This document shows, piece after piece, positions 26,731-36,134 of a stretch of DNA of 55,506 nt. A program made the translations under genes and the position numbers. The notes under the pieces were generated by a model that had not been told where the DNA came from, did no database searches, and saw only the letters and a list, made by a program, of their open reading frames with translations. Source of the stretch: Prevotella sp. (GTDB taxonomy: Bacteria; Bacteroidota; Bacteroidia; Bacteroidales; Bacteroidaceae); the NCBI GenBank assembly GCA_017619755.1, contig JAFZRU010000050.1, positions 1 through 55,506 on the forward strand, in the 5' to 3' direction. How positions within the stretch are numbered: position 1 is the first letter of the stretch; every line of letters starts with the position of its first letter.

Positions 26731-28466
26731 TCTCTAAATAGCAGTTTGCGGTCGCGGGCGATGGCGGGAACGGCCCACTCTTCAGGCACGAAGCGCCAGT
26801 TGTGGTGGGGTTGGGGATTCAACCTCCCCATTTTTTTTATCTCTTCCGTCAGGTAATAGCGTTGGTCGTGTTCGCTCTGATAGATGATGCGGTTCTTCAG
26901 TTCCTCTTGGGGGATTCCGGCACCTTTGGTGAGTAACTCGCCGCCGCCGTTGCCGCGATAGCTGTTCACGGCCACGTTGTACCATTTCTCCGGATCGAAG
27001 GGCTCGCCGTTGCTCATCCTCAGGATGTGCACCTTTTCGCCATCGGGCTTGGTGACATCGACCTCGTAGTCGATGCCGCAGGCGCTGTCGAAATTGAAGG
27101 CCAGGTTTTTGAATAGATAACGTTGCTTGTCGTCTGTGCTGACATCACTGAGTTGCATGATGTGGTCGTCGGCGGATTGCATGGTGTTCACCCATAAGTC
27201 ATAGCTCATTTCCAAGTGTTTTCGAACCTCCTCGCCTGTCATGCGCAGGATGTAGAGTTGGTTCTCGTAACGGTAGAGGTTGAACATGTCGCTCATGTGC
27301 ACGGTGCCGGCCTTGATACAGGTGTTGAAAGATAGCGGGGCGTTCAGGGAGATGTCGGCGCCGGTGAGGCGCAGCTGCAAGTCGTGGATGAGGTCGCAGA
27401 AAGCGGAGTTGCCGAAATAGCTGTCGCGGATGTAGATGTCTTTCTCAAACTCGCCGATGGGGCGGTCCACGTATGCACGAACGCTGTCAATGGTGGCCTC
27501 GAAATGGGTCATGAAGTCCTCATCTACCGCCAGTTTGGTCATGCTCACCAAGTTCCCGTCCACCTTTTTGCTCACCACCTTGTGACGCTTGTTCAAGGTG
27601 AGGGTGATGGTGGCGTCGGCCACCATCAGTGCGTTGCTTGATGGGTCGAGGCAGAGTACGTCGCGGCCCTCCACGTTGCGCACCACGCTGCGGTTTTGCG
27701 TGTGGTCGTGGCCGAACATGACGAGGTCGAAGCCGGGAACCTCGCGGGCCACGCGAAGTGAGGCGTCCTCCTCGTATTCGGAAGTGGTGATGCCGCCCTC
27801 GCGGCCGGAGTGGAAGAGGCCCACCACCACGTCGGGATGCTCGTGCTTTTGCAAATGAGCCATCCATTTCTTGGCGCTGCTGACCATCTCTTCGAAACGA
27901 AGGCCGCGCCACAAATCCTCGTTCAGCCAGTTGGGGATGGCGGGTGTGAGCAGACCGAGGATGGCCACTTTCACTCCCTCGCGCTCAACGATGGTGTAGG
28001 GCTTCACGTAGGGCTGGCCGGTGGAGGTGTCTATGATGTTGGCCCCGAGTATGGGGCATTTCACTTCTTTTATCCATTTGTCATACACGGCATGTCCTGT
28101 TTCCACGTCGTGGTTGCCCATTGTCTCCGCGTCGTAGCGGAGGTGGTTCACCACTTCTGCTGCCACGTTGGGTATTTCCGGCTTCACGAAGTTGCAGTAG
28201 TAGCAGGTGGGTTGCCCTTGGAGGATGTCGCCGTTGTCGAGAAGGATGACGTTCCCACCATGTTCGCGGCGTAGTTGCTTCACGTAGGTGGAAACGCGGG
28301 CGAGGGTGCCTTGCAGTGGTTGGCGGTTGATGAAGTCGTAGGGGAAGAAGCAGCCGTGTACGTCGCTCGTCTCCACGATGTGCAGGGTCACCGTCTTGTT
28401 CTTTGCGGTTGTTGCCATAGGGGAAAGGATTAGGATGGCCGTCAGGATCCAGGTGGATGGTTTCAT
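26727..28466 (-). CDS. Secreted 5'-nucleotidase / cyclic phosphodiesterase family protein (UshA-like)
   Basis: A 579-residue periplasmic metallophosphatase. Signal peptide about 1-21 (MKPSTWILTAILILSPMATTA). Metal ligands: Asp35 and His37 (ETSDVHGCF), Asp80 (LLDNGDILQG), Asn118-His119-Asp120 (GNHDVETGH), the His in GLFHSGREG and MFGHDHTQNRS. The C-terminal 5'-nucleotidase domain contains YNVAVNSYRGNGGGE. It dephosphorylates external nucleotides or opens 2',3'-cyclic ones; which is uncertain. The frame is open 20 codons further upstream, but the ATG at 28466 overlaps the tamB-like stop (ATGA) and begins the signal peptide. Confidence 0.92.
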   Translation of the reverse strand: MKPSTWILTAILILSPMATTAKNKTVTLHIVETSDVHGCFFPYDFINRQPLQGTLARVSTYVKQLRREHGGNVILLDNGDILQGQPTCYYCNFVKPEIPNVAAEVVNHLRYDAETMGNHDVETGHAVYDKWIKEVKCPILGANIIDTSTGQPYVKPYTIVEREGVKVAILGLLTPAIPNWLNEDLWRGLRFEEMVSSAKKWMAHLQKHEHPDVVVGLFHSGREGGITTSEYEEDASLRVAREVPGFDLVMFGHDHTQNRSVVRNVEGRDVLCLDPSSNALMVADATITLTLNKRHKVVSKKVDGNLVSMTKLAVDEDFMTHFEATIDSVRAYVDRPIGEFEKDIYIRDSYFGNSAFCDLIHDLQLRLTGADISLNAPLSFNTCIKAGTVHMSDMFNLYRYENQLYILRMTGEEVRKHLEMSYDLWVNTMQSADDHIMQLSDVSTDDKQRYLFKNLAFNFDSACGIDYEVDVTKPDGEKVHILRMSNGEPFDPEKWYNVAVNSYRGNGGGELLTKGAGIPQEELKNRIIYQSEHDQRYYLTEEIKKMGRLNPQPHHNWRFVPEEWAVPAIARDRKLLFRE

Positions 28467-31400
28467 GGTTGTTGTTTCTTTTCTTTTTTTCGTTTTCGGT
28501 TGTCTAAGCCCACCAGTTCGCGCCACCCATTGAAGTCTTTCTTCATGATCAGACCGATGCCCTGTGTATTGAGGCTGTTCTTGATGAAGTAGCGGTCGTT
28601 GGTTTGGTTATAGACCTTCACGGCAAGGTTGCCGTTGGGGAAGAGGAGGTATTGGATGTCGAAGTCGCCGATGAAGCTGGTGGTGGCGTTGGGGTTGTCA
28701 CGGTAGCCGAACTGCCCGTTGAACTGCAAGCGGTTGTTGAGTAGTCGGCCGCTGAGAAGACCTTCGTACTCGGCGTTGTTCCATCCTTCGTCGCCAGTGG
28801 AGATGTTGGCTCCGAAATTCCAGTTGTTGCTCTTGATGACGTTGCTCAGCACGCTGTTGATTTGTTGGCTGATGGTGCCGCTGAGCAGGCTCTGCATGGC
28901 AAGGCTGGTCTGGCTCTGACCAGTTTCGTTCTCGGCATCGGCGTCTTGGTTGTAGAAACGGCCGATGGTGAGCAGATAGATGACTTGTTGGTTGAGTTCT
29001 TCCTCGCTGTTGATGACGCTGCGCACCATCTGCTCGGCGTCGCTGTTCACCGTGGGCATCTCCAAGTCGAAGTCCACGGTGGGCTGGTTGGGGGTGCCCT
29101 CGATGTTCATCACGCAGTTCACGCGGATGTTGTTGGTGCTGAAGCTGCGGCCGATGCTCAGGTCGGAGAGCGGGACGCTGTTGGCTACATAGACGGCTTT
29201 CAGGTGAAGGGCCGCGTCGTAGGGGTTGCCGCCGAAGGTGATGGTGCCGCCTTGTTGGAATTGGAACTCTTTCTTGATGACGTTCTGGATGGTGAGTTTG
29301 TAGGTGCCGTGGTCCACGAGATAGTTGCCGTAGAGGTTGAAGGCTCCCTTGTTGAAGTAGGAGGCGCGGAGAGTACCGCTACCAAATAGTGAGATGTAGT
29401 CGCCGCTGCCCTCGTCCATCAGAAGACGTAGGTTGGCATCGGGGGTGGCGGTGATGTTGAAGGTCATGCGCAGGTTGGAGGGGATGTCGGGCTCCACCGG
29501 ACGCTCTTTGGTGGTCGTGGCTTGTGGTGTCGTGGCTTGGCCGCTCGCCGTGGGCAGTTCCGAGAAGTCGAGGGCTTGGGGAGTGATGTCGTTCCAGGTG
29601 ATGAAATCTTGGTTGCTCAGGGCGTCGGGGCTGGCGGCGTTGTAATAGAAGACGGTGTTCTTGTCGGTGGTTGCATTCACCTCGATGGTGGTCTCGCCGC
29701 TCACACCCTTGATGTGGCAGTCGCCCGTGGCATGGACGGTGCCGCAGAAGGTGTTCTCGCCAAACTCTTTGAAATCATAGCACAGCAGGTTGTAGGAGCG
29801 AATGCCAAGGTCAAAGGTGAATCGACTCAGGTTGTGGTGGTCCACGCTGCCGGTGAGCAGGCCGCGATGCCCTTCAAGGTCGGCTATCGTGTCATTGAGG
29901 AAGATGATGTGGTCGGGTACCACCAACACTGTGTCGTCCATCATCGTGTAGTGGGTGTTGAGGCTCTTGAAACTTACGTCGCCGTTGGCCACCACCTTGC
30001 CTTCGAGGTTGACTCCGCTGAGGGGGCCGAAGACGCGCACGTGGCCGTCGATGCGGGCTTCTACGTTGTCGATGAACGAACCGACATAGCGTTCGAGGAA
30101 GTGGAGGGGGGTGCCGTCGGCCGCCACGTCGAGGTTGATTTCACCGGGCGAGAGATTGACGTAACCATCGATTTTCGTGCGTCCCTCCGTTCCGTCGAGG
30201 GCGAGGGCGTCGATGTCGATGCGGTTGTCACGAGCGTTCCAACGGGCTGTCACGTCCATGTCGCCCATCCTGCCGTCGTTGAAGGTAAAGTGGTCAATGA
30301 AGAGGAGGGCCTCCGCCGAAGGGGTGTCGAAGACGGAGGTGACGAAGGCGTCGCCGGAGATTTTGCCACCGAAGTCAAGGCCTTTGACATGGAGGATGCC
30401 GGAAAGGAAGGCGGCGTCGAGTTCCTTGAGGTTGGCGTGGATGGTGTCGGTGGCGTTGTCGGTGAGCGAGCCGCTGACGATGATGTGCTGTCCGGCGTTC
30501 TCGATGGTGAAGTGGTCGATGTGGATGTGGTTGCGGGCGAGGGTGAGGTGGGAGGGGGTGATGTTCCAGGCGATGTCGTTCAGATAGACCTGCGACGGGG
30601 TGGTGTTCACCATGGCGGTGAGACCGTTGGAGCCGTTGGCAAGGCGCGTGGTGGCGGCGACCATGCCATGGAGCCGCTGTTTGTTGCCGTGGGTGTCGAA
30701 GCCAAGGCGGGTGGACAACTGGTCGTCGTATGCCTCGGCTTGTAGGGCAAGGTCCAAGCGTTTGTCTTCGTCTTGTTGGCGGATGACGGCGGCGTTGGCG
30801 TGCAGCGTGTCGCCAAGGGTGAGCAATTGTAGTTCCGCGTCGTTGTAGGTGCTGCCGCCGTATTGGAGACTGGCGGACTGGGCGTTGAGTTCTATGTGGT
30901 TGAGTTTTTCATCGAGCATCCCTTCCACGTGGAGAGGGGCGTTGAGGGCGAGGTCGGTGTCGATGAACTGTCTCAGCCAGTCGGTGTGCTCGATGTCGGC
31001 ACTGAAGGAGAGACGGGTGTCGCCTGGTGTGGCGTGGTGGGGGAGAAGGTTGAGCGAGGGAAGGTGGTGGTGGATGATGTTGGTGAAGGCGTCGGCGAGG
31101 AGAGCATAGTCGTAGTGGCCGGAGAGCGTGGCTTGGCCGAAGTCGGTGTGCACGTCGAGATGTTGTGTGCCGTTTTGTTGACCGGTGTCGATGTGGAGGG
31201 AGGAGAGGTGCAGGTTCTTCCCAGGGCCTTCCACGTGAAGTTGCTCGATGTCGAGGGTGCCGGAGAGGTCGCTTAGCGTGGTGCCGGAGAGTTTGGCGCG
31301 GAGGTCGAAGTCGAGGGTCTGGCCGGCAAGGGAGGTGGTGAGGCCGAGGCCTTCGGGGTTGAAGTGGTGGGCGCTGGCTGTCAGTGTGCCGGAAGGGGTG

Positions 31401-32953
31401 GAGGCGAGGTGGAGTGTGCCGTCGAGGGTGAGTTGCCCGAAGGGGTCATCTAAGTCGAGGGTGCCTGTCAGTGTTTCTTGGTCGTAGCTGCCATCGACGT
31501 GGATGTTGTTGTAGGTGTGTCCGTTGAAGTCCAAACGGGTCACGTCACCCTTGGCGTTCAGCGTCATGGCTTTCGTCAGGGGGAGTTGGCCGTCAAGGTC
31601 GATGGCGGTGGACACCATGCCTAAGCGGGTGTCGTCAAGGAGGTTCCCAAGATGGAGGTCGTCGGTTTCCACGCGACCGCTGAAATGTTGGCCCTTGAGG
31701 TGGAGGGCGAGGGTGGCGGAGCCGTGGTCGGTGCCTAAGTCACCCATGATGGCGTGCTCGTCGCCCGTGGTGCCGAGGTCGCCGCTGTAGGTGATGTGAC
31801 CCATGCGGTTCACGATGGTGGGGAGGGTGGTCTTGCTGCCGAAGGCTCCAAGGAGGTGTTGCAGGGTCTCTGCATGGGTGTCGAGGTGGTTGACGTGGGC
31901 CAACCAATGGGGGTCCTTGTCGAGTGATGTGGCTTGGCCGCTCGCATTCAGCGTGAGTTGCTCGCCCATGCGCAGCTGAACGGTCTCCACGTCGAGAAGT
32001 TCGCGGCTGCCGCTGAGGCGGGTGGAGAGGTGGATGGGATTCTCCAAGTGGGCGAAAGCGGGATGGGCGAAGCGAAGGTCGGAGGGGGTGAGGTTCAGTT
32101 CGTTGAGGTGGATGCGATAACGCACCGTGGAGGGGTCGGGCTTCCCTTCCACAAGTGTGTAATGGGTTTCCAGTGTGTCGGCGTGCAGCACGCTCCCGGG
32201 AAGGGTGGCGTGAAGGCGGCTGATGGTGGTGTGCCGTTTGTCGGCGTCTAATTTCAGGGTGAGACGTTGGAGGTCGAGGCCGCTCACCTCGTGCAGCGAA
32301 AGGTCTTTTATTCGCAGGTGTGCTTCGTCGTCGGTGAGGTGGTCCAAGGCGAGGTGCCCGCTGATGTTGGTGAAGTGGAGATGGTGGGGGCTGAGGCGGC
32401 CGGGGGTGTGGGTGATGTCGCGGCGGTCGTAGCGCACGGTGCCGTGGCGGATGACGAGGGAGTGGATGTCAAGGTCGAGTGGGTGATGGGACGTGCTGTC
32501 AGAAGAAGCGAGGGAGTCGAGGGCGAACTGGATGTTGAGGGGACTGTCGCCATCGGTCTTGTAGAGCATGGCACGAAGGCCGAACACCTGGGCGGAGGTG
32601 ACGGAGACTTTACCGCGAAAAAGAGAGGGTAGGTTGACTTTCGCTGAAAGACGGGAAGCGCAGAGGGCTTCCTCGCCTGATTGGTCGTAGATGGACACGT
32701 CGTCGATAATCACACGGTTGAGGAAGCCGATGTCCACGCGGCCTACCTCCACCTCCGTACCGAGTTTCTCACCGATGGCACGGGCGGTATGCTCGCCTAT
32801 CTTGCGTTGCACGTAGGGAATGTGCAGCGAAGCATACACCAACACGGCGGTTCCCAAAAGGAGCCACAGGGTGATACTGATGAGGCGGCGGATGTGTTTG
32901 ATATTCTTCGGATTTTTAAATGATGTCGTGACAGAACTGCTGCCAAAATGCAA
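28463..32953 (-). CDS. TamB-like translocation/assembly module protein (AsmA/DUF490 family)
   Basis: A protein of about 1490 residues that spans the periplasm. One N-terminal membrane segment (about 27-45, LISITLWLLLGTAVLVYAS) is followed by IPYVQRKIGEHTARAIGEKLG typical of the family. A very long beta-strand repeat region (His- and Leu-rich, LDLDDPFGQLTLDG-like periods) follows, then the conserved C-terminal TamB domain (NPYDAALHLKAVYVAN, GTPNQPTVDFDLEMP, SVINSEEELNQQVIYLL). It should help outer-membrane protein or lipid transport. The only standard start codon ahead of the membrane segment is TTG at 32953, which lies inside a -7 promoter match, so the true N-terminus is uncertain. Codon use is unremarkable. 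Confidence 0.88.
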   Translation of the reverse strand: MHFGSSSVTTSFKNPKNIKHIRRLISITLWLLLGTAVLVYASLHIPYVQRKIGEHTARAIGEKLGTEVEVGRVDIGFLNRVIIDDVSIYDQSGEEALCASRLSAKVNLPSLFRGKVSVTSAQVFGLRAMLYKTDGDSPLNIQFALDSLASSDSTSHHPLDLDIHSLVIRHGTVRYDRRDITHTPGRLSPHHLHFTNISGHLALDHLTDDEAHLRIKDLSLHEVSGLDLQRLTLKLDADKRHTTISRLHATLPGSVLHADTLETHYTLVEGKPDPSTVRYRIHLNELNLTPSDLRFAHPAFAHLENPIHLSTRLSGSRELLDVETVQLRMGEQLTLNASGQATSLDKDPHWLAHVNHLDTHAETLQHLLGAFGSKTTLPTIVNRMGHITYSGDLGTTGDEHAIMGDLGTDHGSATLALHLKGQHFSGRVETDDLHLGNLLDDTRLGMVSTAIDLDGQLPLTKAMTLNAKGDVTRLDFNGHTYNNIHVDGSYDQETLTGTLDLDDPFGQLTLDGTLHLASTPSGTLTASAHHFNPEGLGLTTSLAGQTLDFDLRAKLSGTTLSDLSGTLDIEQLHVEGPGKNLHLSSLHIDTGQQNGTQHLDVHTDFGQATLSGHYDYALLADAFTNIIHHHLPSLNLLPHHATPGDTRLSFSADIEHTDWLRQFIDTDLALNAPLHVEGMLDEKLNHIELNAQSASLQYGGSTYNDAELQLLTLGDTLHANAAVIRQQDEDKRLDLALQAEAYDDQLSTRLGFDTHGNKQRLHGMVAATTRLANGSNGLTAMVNTTPSQVYLNDIAWNITPSHLTLARNHIHIDHFTIENAGQHIIVSGSLTDNATDTIHANLKELDAAFLSGILHVKGLDFGGKISGDAFVTSVFDTPSAEALLFIDHFTFNDGRMGDMDVTARWNARDNRIDIDALALDGTEGRTKIDGYVNLSPGEINLDVAADGTPLHFLERYVGSFIDNVEARIDGHVRVFGPLSGVNLEGKVVANGDVSFKSLNTHYTMMDDTVLVVPDHIIFLNDTIADLEGHRGLLTGSVDHHNLSRFTFDLGIRSYNLLCYDFKEFGENTFCGTVHATGDCHIKGVSGETTIEVNATTDKNTVFYYNAASPDALSNQDFITWNDITPQALDFSELPTASGQATTPQATTTKERPVEPDIPSNLRMTFNITATPDANLRLLMDEGSGDYISLFGSGTLRASYFNKGAFNLYGNYLVDHGTYKLTIQNVIKKEFQFQQGGTITFGGNPYDAALHLKAVYVANSVPLSDLSIGRSFSTNNIRVNCVMNIEGTPNQPTVDFDLEMPTVNSDAEQMVRSVINSEEELNQQVIYLLTIGRFYNQDADAENETGQSQTSLAMQSLLSGTISQQINSVLSNVIKSNNWNFGANISTGDEGWNNAEYEGLLSGRLLNNRLQFNGQFGYRDNPNATTSFIGDFDIQYLLFPNGNLAVKVYNQTNDRYFIKNSLNTQGIGLIMKKDFNGWRELVGLDNRKRKKEKKQQP

Positions 32954-32982
32954 AATTAAACATAAAATGCGAACTTCACAAC
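32951..32982 (-). promoter_or_regulatory. Putative promoter overlapping the tamB-like start
   Basis: On the minus strand TAATTTTG (32958-32951) is an exact -7 match, and GTTG (32982-32979) lies 20 bases upstream as a -33 element with one mismatch. The expected start of transcription near 32944 would be downstream of the TTG codon at 32953. Confidence 0.45.
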
Positions 32983-33093
32983 TTTTTCACACCTTTTTGC
33001 AATTCACCAATACAACCCAAGAGGTTAGTGCGCCCCTTTTGGAATTCTAACAAAATAGATTTGAAAGATTTGGATAGATATTATGCATAATTC

Positions 33094-33116
33094 CCCCAAC
33101 AGGCGTTCCGTTGGGG
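33094..33116 (-). terminator. Hairpin downstream of the secreted-protein operon
   Basis: CCCCAAC and GTTGGGG form a 7-bp stem with a 9-base loop, about 45 bases beyond the stop of the small acidic gene at 33163. It probably ends that leftward transcript. The rest of 32983-33162 is AT-rich and shows nothing else. Confidence 0.5.
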
Positions 33117-33162
33117 AAACGTCTGTCAGGGGATTTGCTTTGCTCACTTTTACGTCAAGAGG

Positions 33163-33348
33163 TTAGAAGCCGACCTCAAAGTGGTCCTTGGGGGTTCTGA
33201 CAATATAGCCTTCTTCTTCGTCTTCATCGAAGTCGAATGAGTTGACCAGCTGCCCGCCTTCGCCCACTTCGTCGTTGAGGCTCAGCATGATGGGGAGATA
33301 CAATTCGCCCTCGGCGCATTCCGTGATTGGTTTGATGTACTTTTTCAT
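33163..33348 (-). CDS. Small acidic protein following the secreted protein (MKKYI family, copy 1)
   Basis: A 61-residue protein, MKKYIKPITE at the start, LPIMLSLNDEVGEGG in the middle, then an acidic stretch (FDFDEDEEEG) and a mixed tail. No signal peptide. It starts 12 bases after the stop of the 686-residue secreted protein and is the last gene of that operon. It is similar to the 57-residue gene at 51563-51736: both share MKKYI-P-TE, PIM, an EGG motif and an acidic second half, and both sit just after a large secreted protein. Function unknown. Confidence 0.75.
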   Translation of the reverse strand: MKKYIKPITECAEGELYLPIMLSLNDEVGEGGQLVNSFDFDEDEEEGYIVRTPKDHFEVGF

Positions 33349-33360
33349 AGTGCTTGTTGT

Positions 33361-35421
33361 TTATTTGATGATTGATTTTTTTCCATTTCTTATATAAACC
33401 CCTTTCTGCAACAGGCTGTCGTCCACACGAATGCCCGTGAGGGTGTAGGTGCCGCCGTCAACAGAGTTGACTGTGTAGGAGGAACTGATGCCGTCAGTTT
33501 GCTCGAAGAACGGGAGACCGTTGGCGCCAGTGCTGTCGCCAGAATTGTCCGGCTCGCTTTCTACGGCCAAGTAGGCGCGGTGGCCTTGGTTGGTGATGCT
33601 GATGCCGCCTTCCACTTGATAGTAGAACCCGATGCTCTTGGCGTTTGTGCCTTTCACGGAGAGCATATAATATTTGTAGCCGGCTTCGCTGATTTCTGTG
33701 GTCTCGTCGGTACCTTTCAGGATATTCTCCACTGCAACTCCCGATTCGCTTGTCACGGCAAGGGTGTAGCTCTTGTTGGGGGTGCCTTCAAGCACCACGC
33801 CCGTACGGGCAGGGATTACGCTTCCCATATCGTTCAAGGTGGCCTTCTTGCCGTCAACGGTCACTCCGTAGGCCGTCAGACCCTCGGGAACAGCAAGGTT
33901 TCGGTCACTATAGTATAAGGTGGAATAGCCATACTGGCTGATGGTCACCTCTACAGGAGGAAGGTCGCCAGTGCGGGTCAAGTAAAGGTAGTCCAACTCT
34001 AGGTTGGAGTTGTATTCCGTGTTGTTGTTCAAGGCTATTCCATATCCCTCGGGGATGGCGACGTTTTCAATCGATTTCTCTGCTTGCTGTGCACTTGTCC
34101 ATTCCTCGAATGTCCCTAAGGATCCTTCCACGAGATTTCCATTGGCATCCACTAAGTAGAGGTCGAGTGTCGCTACTCTACTACTGTTGTTGCGCGCCCG
34201 CAAGGTCACGGTATAAACACCAGAGGTGAAAGCCTCTGTCTTCGCATAGGAGTTTTTGTAAAGGCGCTTGGCAGCTCCGTTGGAATAACGGTCGGGATAA
34301 CCACCATCTGCAGCCCAGGAACGGGATGGCTTGAGGTCTTCCGCCTCGCTGAACCATGTGATGTCGCTTGCGCTGTAGGTCTTGTTGATGGTTTGGCCGC
34401 CACTAATGGTAACGCCGTAATAGGGGTCTGTGGCATTTTGGGCAATCATATACCATTGACCATCCTTTTTCACCGCCTTGGTGTAGTAGGCGGTGGTGGA
34501 TTCGCCTTCGTAGAGTTCACCCTCTGCCACTACAGCCAATTCCGTGTTGTTGCCGTCAACTGCCACCACTTGATAGGGAAGTGGAACGGCCACTTTGTAG
34601 AAGATGGTCACCACGGTGGAGCCGTCTTCTTCTATCGTTTGGTCGGCGGCATCATCGCTAACATACTGGTAGGTCACGTCGTCGATGGTGAACATGGCCT
34701 TGTCCTCAGAGGTGAGGGTGGGGTGTGTGCCGCTGATTCCGCTGCGGACTTCGGCGGCTTTCAATTCCGTTGAACTGTTCTCAAGTACGAACTTCACGGT
34801 ATAGTCATAATAAGTGGTGCTTGGAACCTCCTCGGTAATTTGGATGGATTGGAGTATGGGGTTGATGCCGTAGTTCTCCTTGCCTGCTTTAAAATGACCA
34901 AATTCCACGTTGGTGATGGCGGTGTTGGAGGTGGCGTTGATAATGGCTGTGCCAATTTGGGCACTCACTTTGTGATTGATTTGGTCAATTTTGATGGTTA
35001 CGGTGTATGAACTGGCTCTGATGTAGGAGATGGACATTTCTGTCTCCTCACCGTCAATGTCCACCTTGGCTTTTTGGTCTTGTTCGTAGAAACGTATTGA
35101 AACACCACCCATTTTGATGTAGTCATAGCTGCCAAAGCGTCCGCCTGCCCCGCCTGTTTTCAAGTTGGCGGTCAGCGTCACTTCGGTACCCTCTGTCACA
35201 GCGATGGATTTGGTCAAAGTCCATCCCCCATTGATGGAAGAAACATTAAGTCCTTCGTAGATGGTGGGAGAACAATAACTGGCTGCCCAGTCGTTGAGGT
35301 CGGCGTCGCTCCACGCTGTGGTGTTGCCTCTCTCATAAATCACATCCTGTGCTTGGCCGGTTATGGCGACAAGGAGCATGGCCATTGTCAGTAGGCAGGA
35401 TTTAAAAGTAGTATGTTTCAT
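33361..35421 (-). CDS. Large secreted protein with Bacteroidetes C-terminal tail domain (copy 1)
   Basis: A 686-residue exported protein. Signal peptide about 1-24 (ending ITGQAQ). Residues about 25-195 form a beta-rich, lectin-like region. About 205-280 look like a MucBP-like repeat (YTVKFVLENSSTELK to STVVTIFYKV). About 390-490 resemble a carbohydrate-binding module (SGVYTVTLRARNNSSRVATLDLYL). The C-terminal 190 residues contain IPARTGVVLEGT, YKYYMLSVKG, GFYYQVEGG and HRAYLAV, then a tail YTLTGIRVDDSLLQKGVYI-RNGKK. The last part is homologous to the C-terminus of the protein at 51755-54709. Likely cell-surface or secreted, glycan-related by inference only. It starts 4 bases after the upstream membrane-protein gene. 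Confidence 0.82.
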   Translation of the reverse strand: MKHTTFKSCLLTMAMLLVAITGQAQDVIYERGNTTAWSDADLNDWAASYCSPTIYEGLNVSSINGGWTLTKSIAVTEGTEVTLTANLKTGGAGGRFGSYDYIKMGGVSIRFYEQDQKAKVDIDGEETEMSISYIRASSYTVTIKIDQINHKVSAQIGTAIINATSNTAITNVEFGHFKAGKENYGINPILQSIQITEEVPSTTYYDYTVKFVLENSSTELKAAEVRSGISGTHPTLTSEDKAMFTIDDVTYQYVSDDAADQTIEEDGSTVVTIFYKVAVPLPYQVVAVDGNNTELAVVAEGELYEGESTTAYYTKAVKKDGQWYMIAQNATDPYYGVTISGGQTINKTYSASDITWFSEAEDLKPSRSWAADGGYPDRYSNGAAKRLYKNSYAKTEAFTSGVYTVTLRARNNSSRVATLDLYLVDANGNLVEGSLGTFEEWTSAQQAEKSIENVAIPEGYGIALNNNTEYNSNLELDYLYLTRTGDLPPVEVTISQYGYSTLYYSDRNLAVPEGLTAYGVTVDGKKATLNDMGSVIPARTGVVLEGTPNKSYTLAVTSESGVAVENILKGTDETTEISEAGYKYYMLSVKGTNAKSIGFYYQVEGGISITNQGHRAYLAVESEPDNSGDSTGANGLPFFEQTDGISSSYTVNSVDGGTYTLTGIRVDDSLLQKGVYIRNGKKSIIK

Positions 35422-35425
35422 ATAT

Positions 35426-36112
35426 TTAATAATTTAGGTTTTCTTTTCTCATCACCCTCGGGCATCTCGTCCGGATGTAGTCATACACGAAGTCGAAATC
35501 CTCATCCTCCACATACACTTGGTTTCTGTAGAGCAGTTCATTCACCTTGATGAGGTTGCGTTTTCGGTATCTTTTCACGTTCCGCACACTCAGAAAGTCG
35601 GAGTAGCTTGAAGTCCTGTTGGCGACCGAAAGACCGAGACCAACGGTGCCGGGGCGCTTGGAGGCAAGGCCAGCGAGTACTGTGAGCCATCCTAATTTCT
35701 TCGTCTTTTCTACTCCTTTCTTCTGGGTGTGCAGCACACCTTCGTCGTCCATCTCAAATTCCACCACGTATTTCCCTCCAAGCATGGCTGCCAACAAAAA
35801 ATAGGAGAGAAAAACGCAGAGAAAGAAGATGCTAAAGCAAAGCACTGCATACTTCGATTTGTCCCACGTATGCTCCCACGTCTCGCCTATCAACAGCGGG
35901 TGTATAAGCATGAAATAGAAGGGAATGGCCATCAGCAAACCGAAAATCTTCAAAACAACAAACAAGATGGAGGGATTACGATACATGTTGAGCTCATAAG
36001 TCCAACGGTATTTCCCGTCAGGGCAATACTTGATGCTCTTCGAGGTGTAAACCTGCTCGGAGTAGGCCGGGCGGCCCCAAGATTGCTGGCTCTCTGTTTT
36101 CTTCTTTCCCAT
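35426..36112 (-). CDS. Membrane protein with two membrane segments, unknown function
   Basis: A 228-residue protein. An N-terminal hydrophilic part (MGKKKTESQQSWGRPAYSE) is followed by two membrane segments at about 49-70 (FVVLKIFGLLMAIPFYFMLI) and 87-110 (KYAVLCFSIFFLCVFLSYFLL). A cytoplasmic beta-rich domain follows (YVVEFEMDDEGVLHTQKKG to FDFVYDYIRTRCP) that could be PH-like. No family is certain. It has a good promoter 23 bases upstream and is the first gene of the operon with the secreted protein and the small acidic protein, which are 4 and 12 bases apart from their predecessors. Confidence 0.75.
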   Translation of the reverse strand: MGKKKTESQQSWGRPAYSEQVYTSKSIKYCPDGKYRWTYELNMYRNPSILFVVLKIFGLLMAIPFYFMLIHPLLIGETWEHTWDKSKYAVLCFSIFFLCVFLSYFLLAAMLGGKYVVEFEMDDEGVLHTQKKGVEKTKKLGWLTVLAGLASKRPGTVGLGLSVANRTSSYSDFLSVRNVKRYRKRNLIKVNELLYRNQVYVEDEDFDFVYDYIRTRCPRVMRKENLNY

Positions 36113-36134
36113 TGATTATTTTCGGTTTCAAATG

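Noticed and set aside
29522-30745. 407-codon plus-strand open frame opposite the tamB-like gene
   Set aside because: Low-complexity Val/Gly/Glu-rich translation on the strand opposite a well-supported long gene; no start signals or domains.
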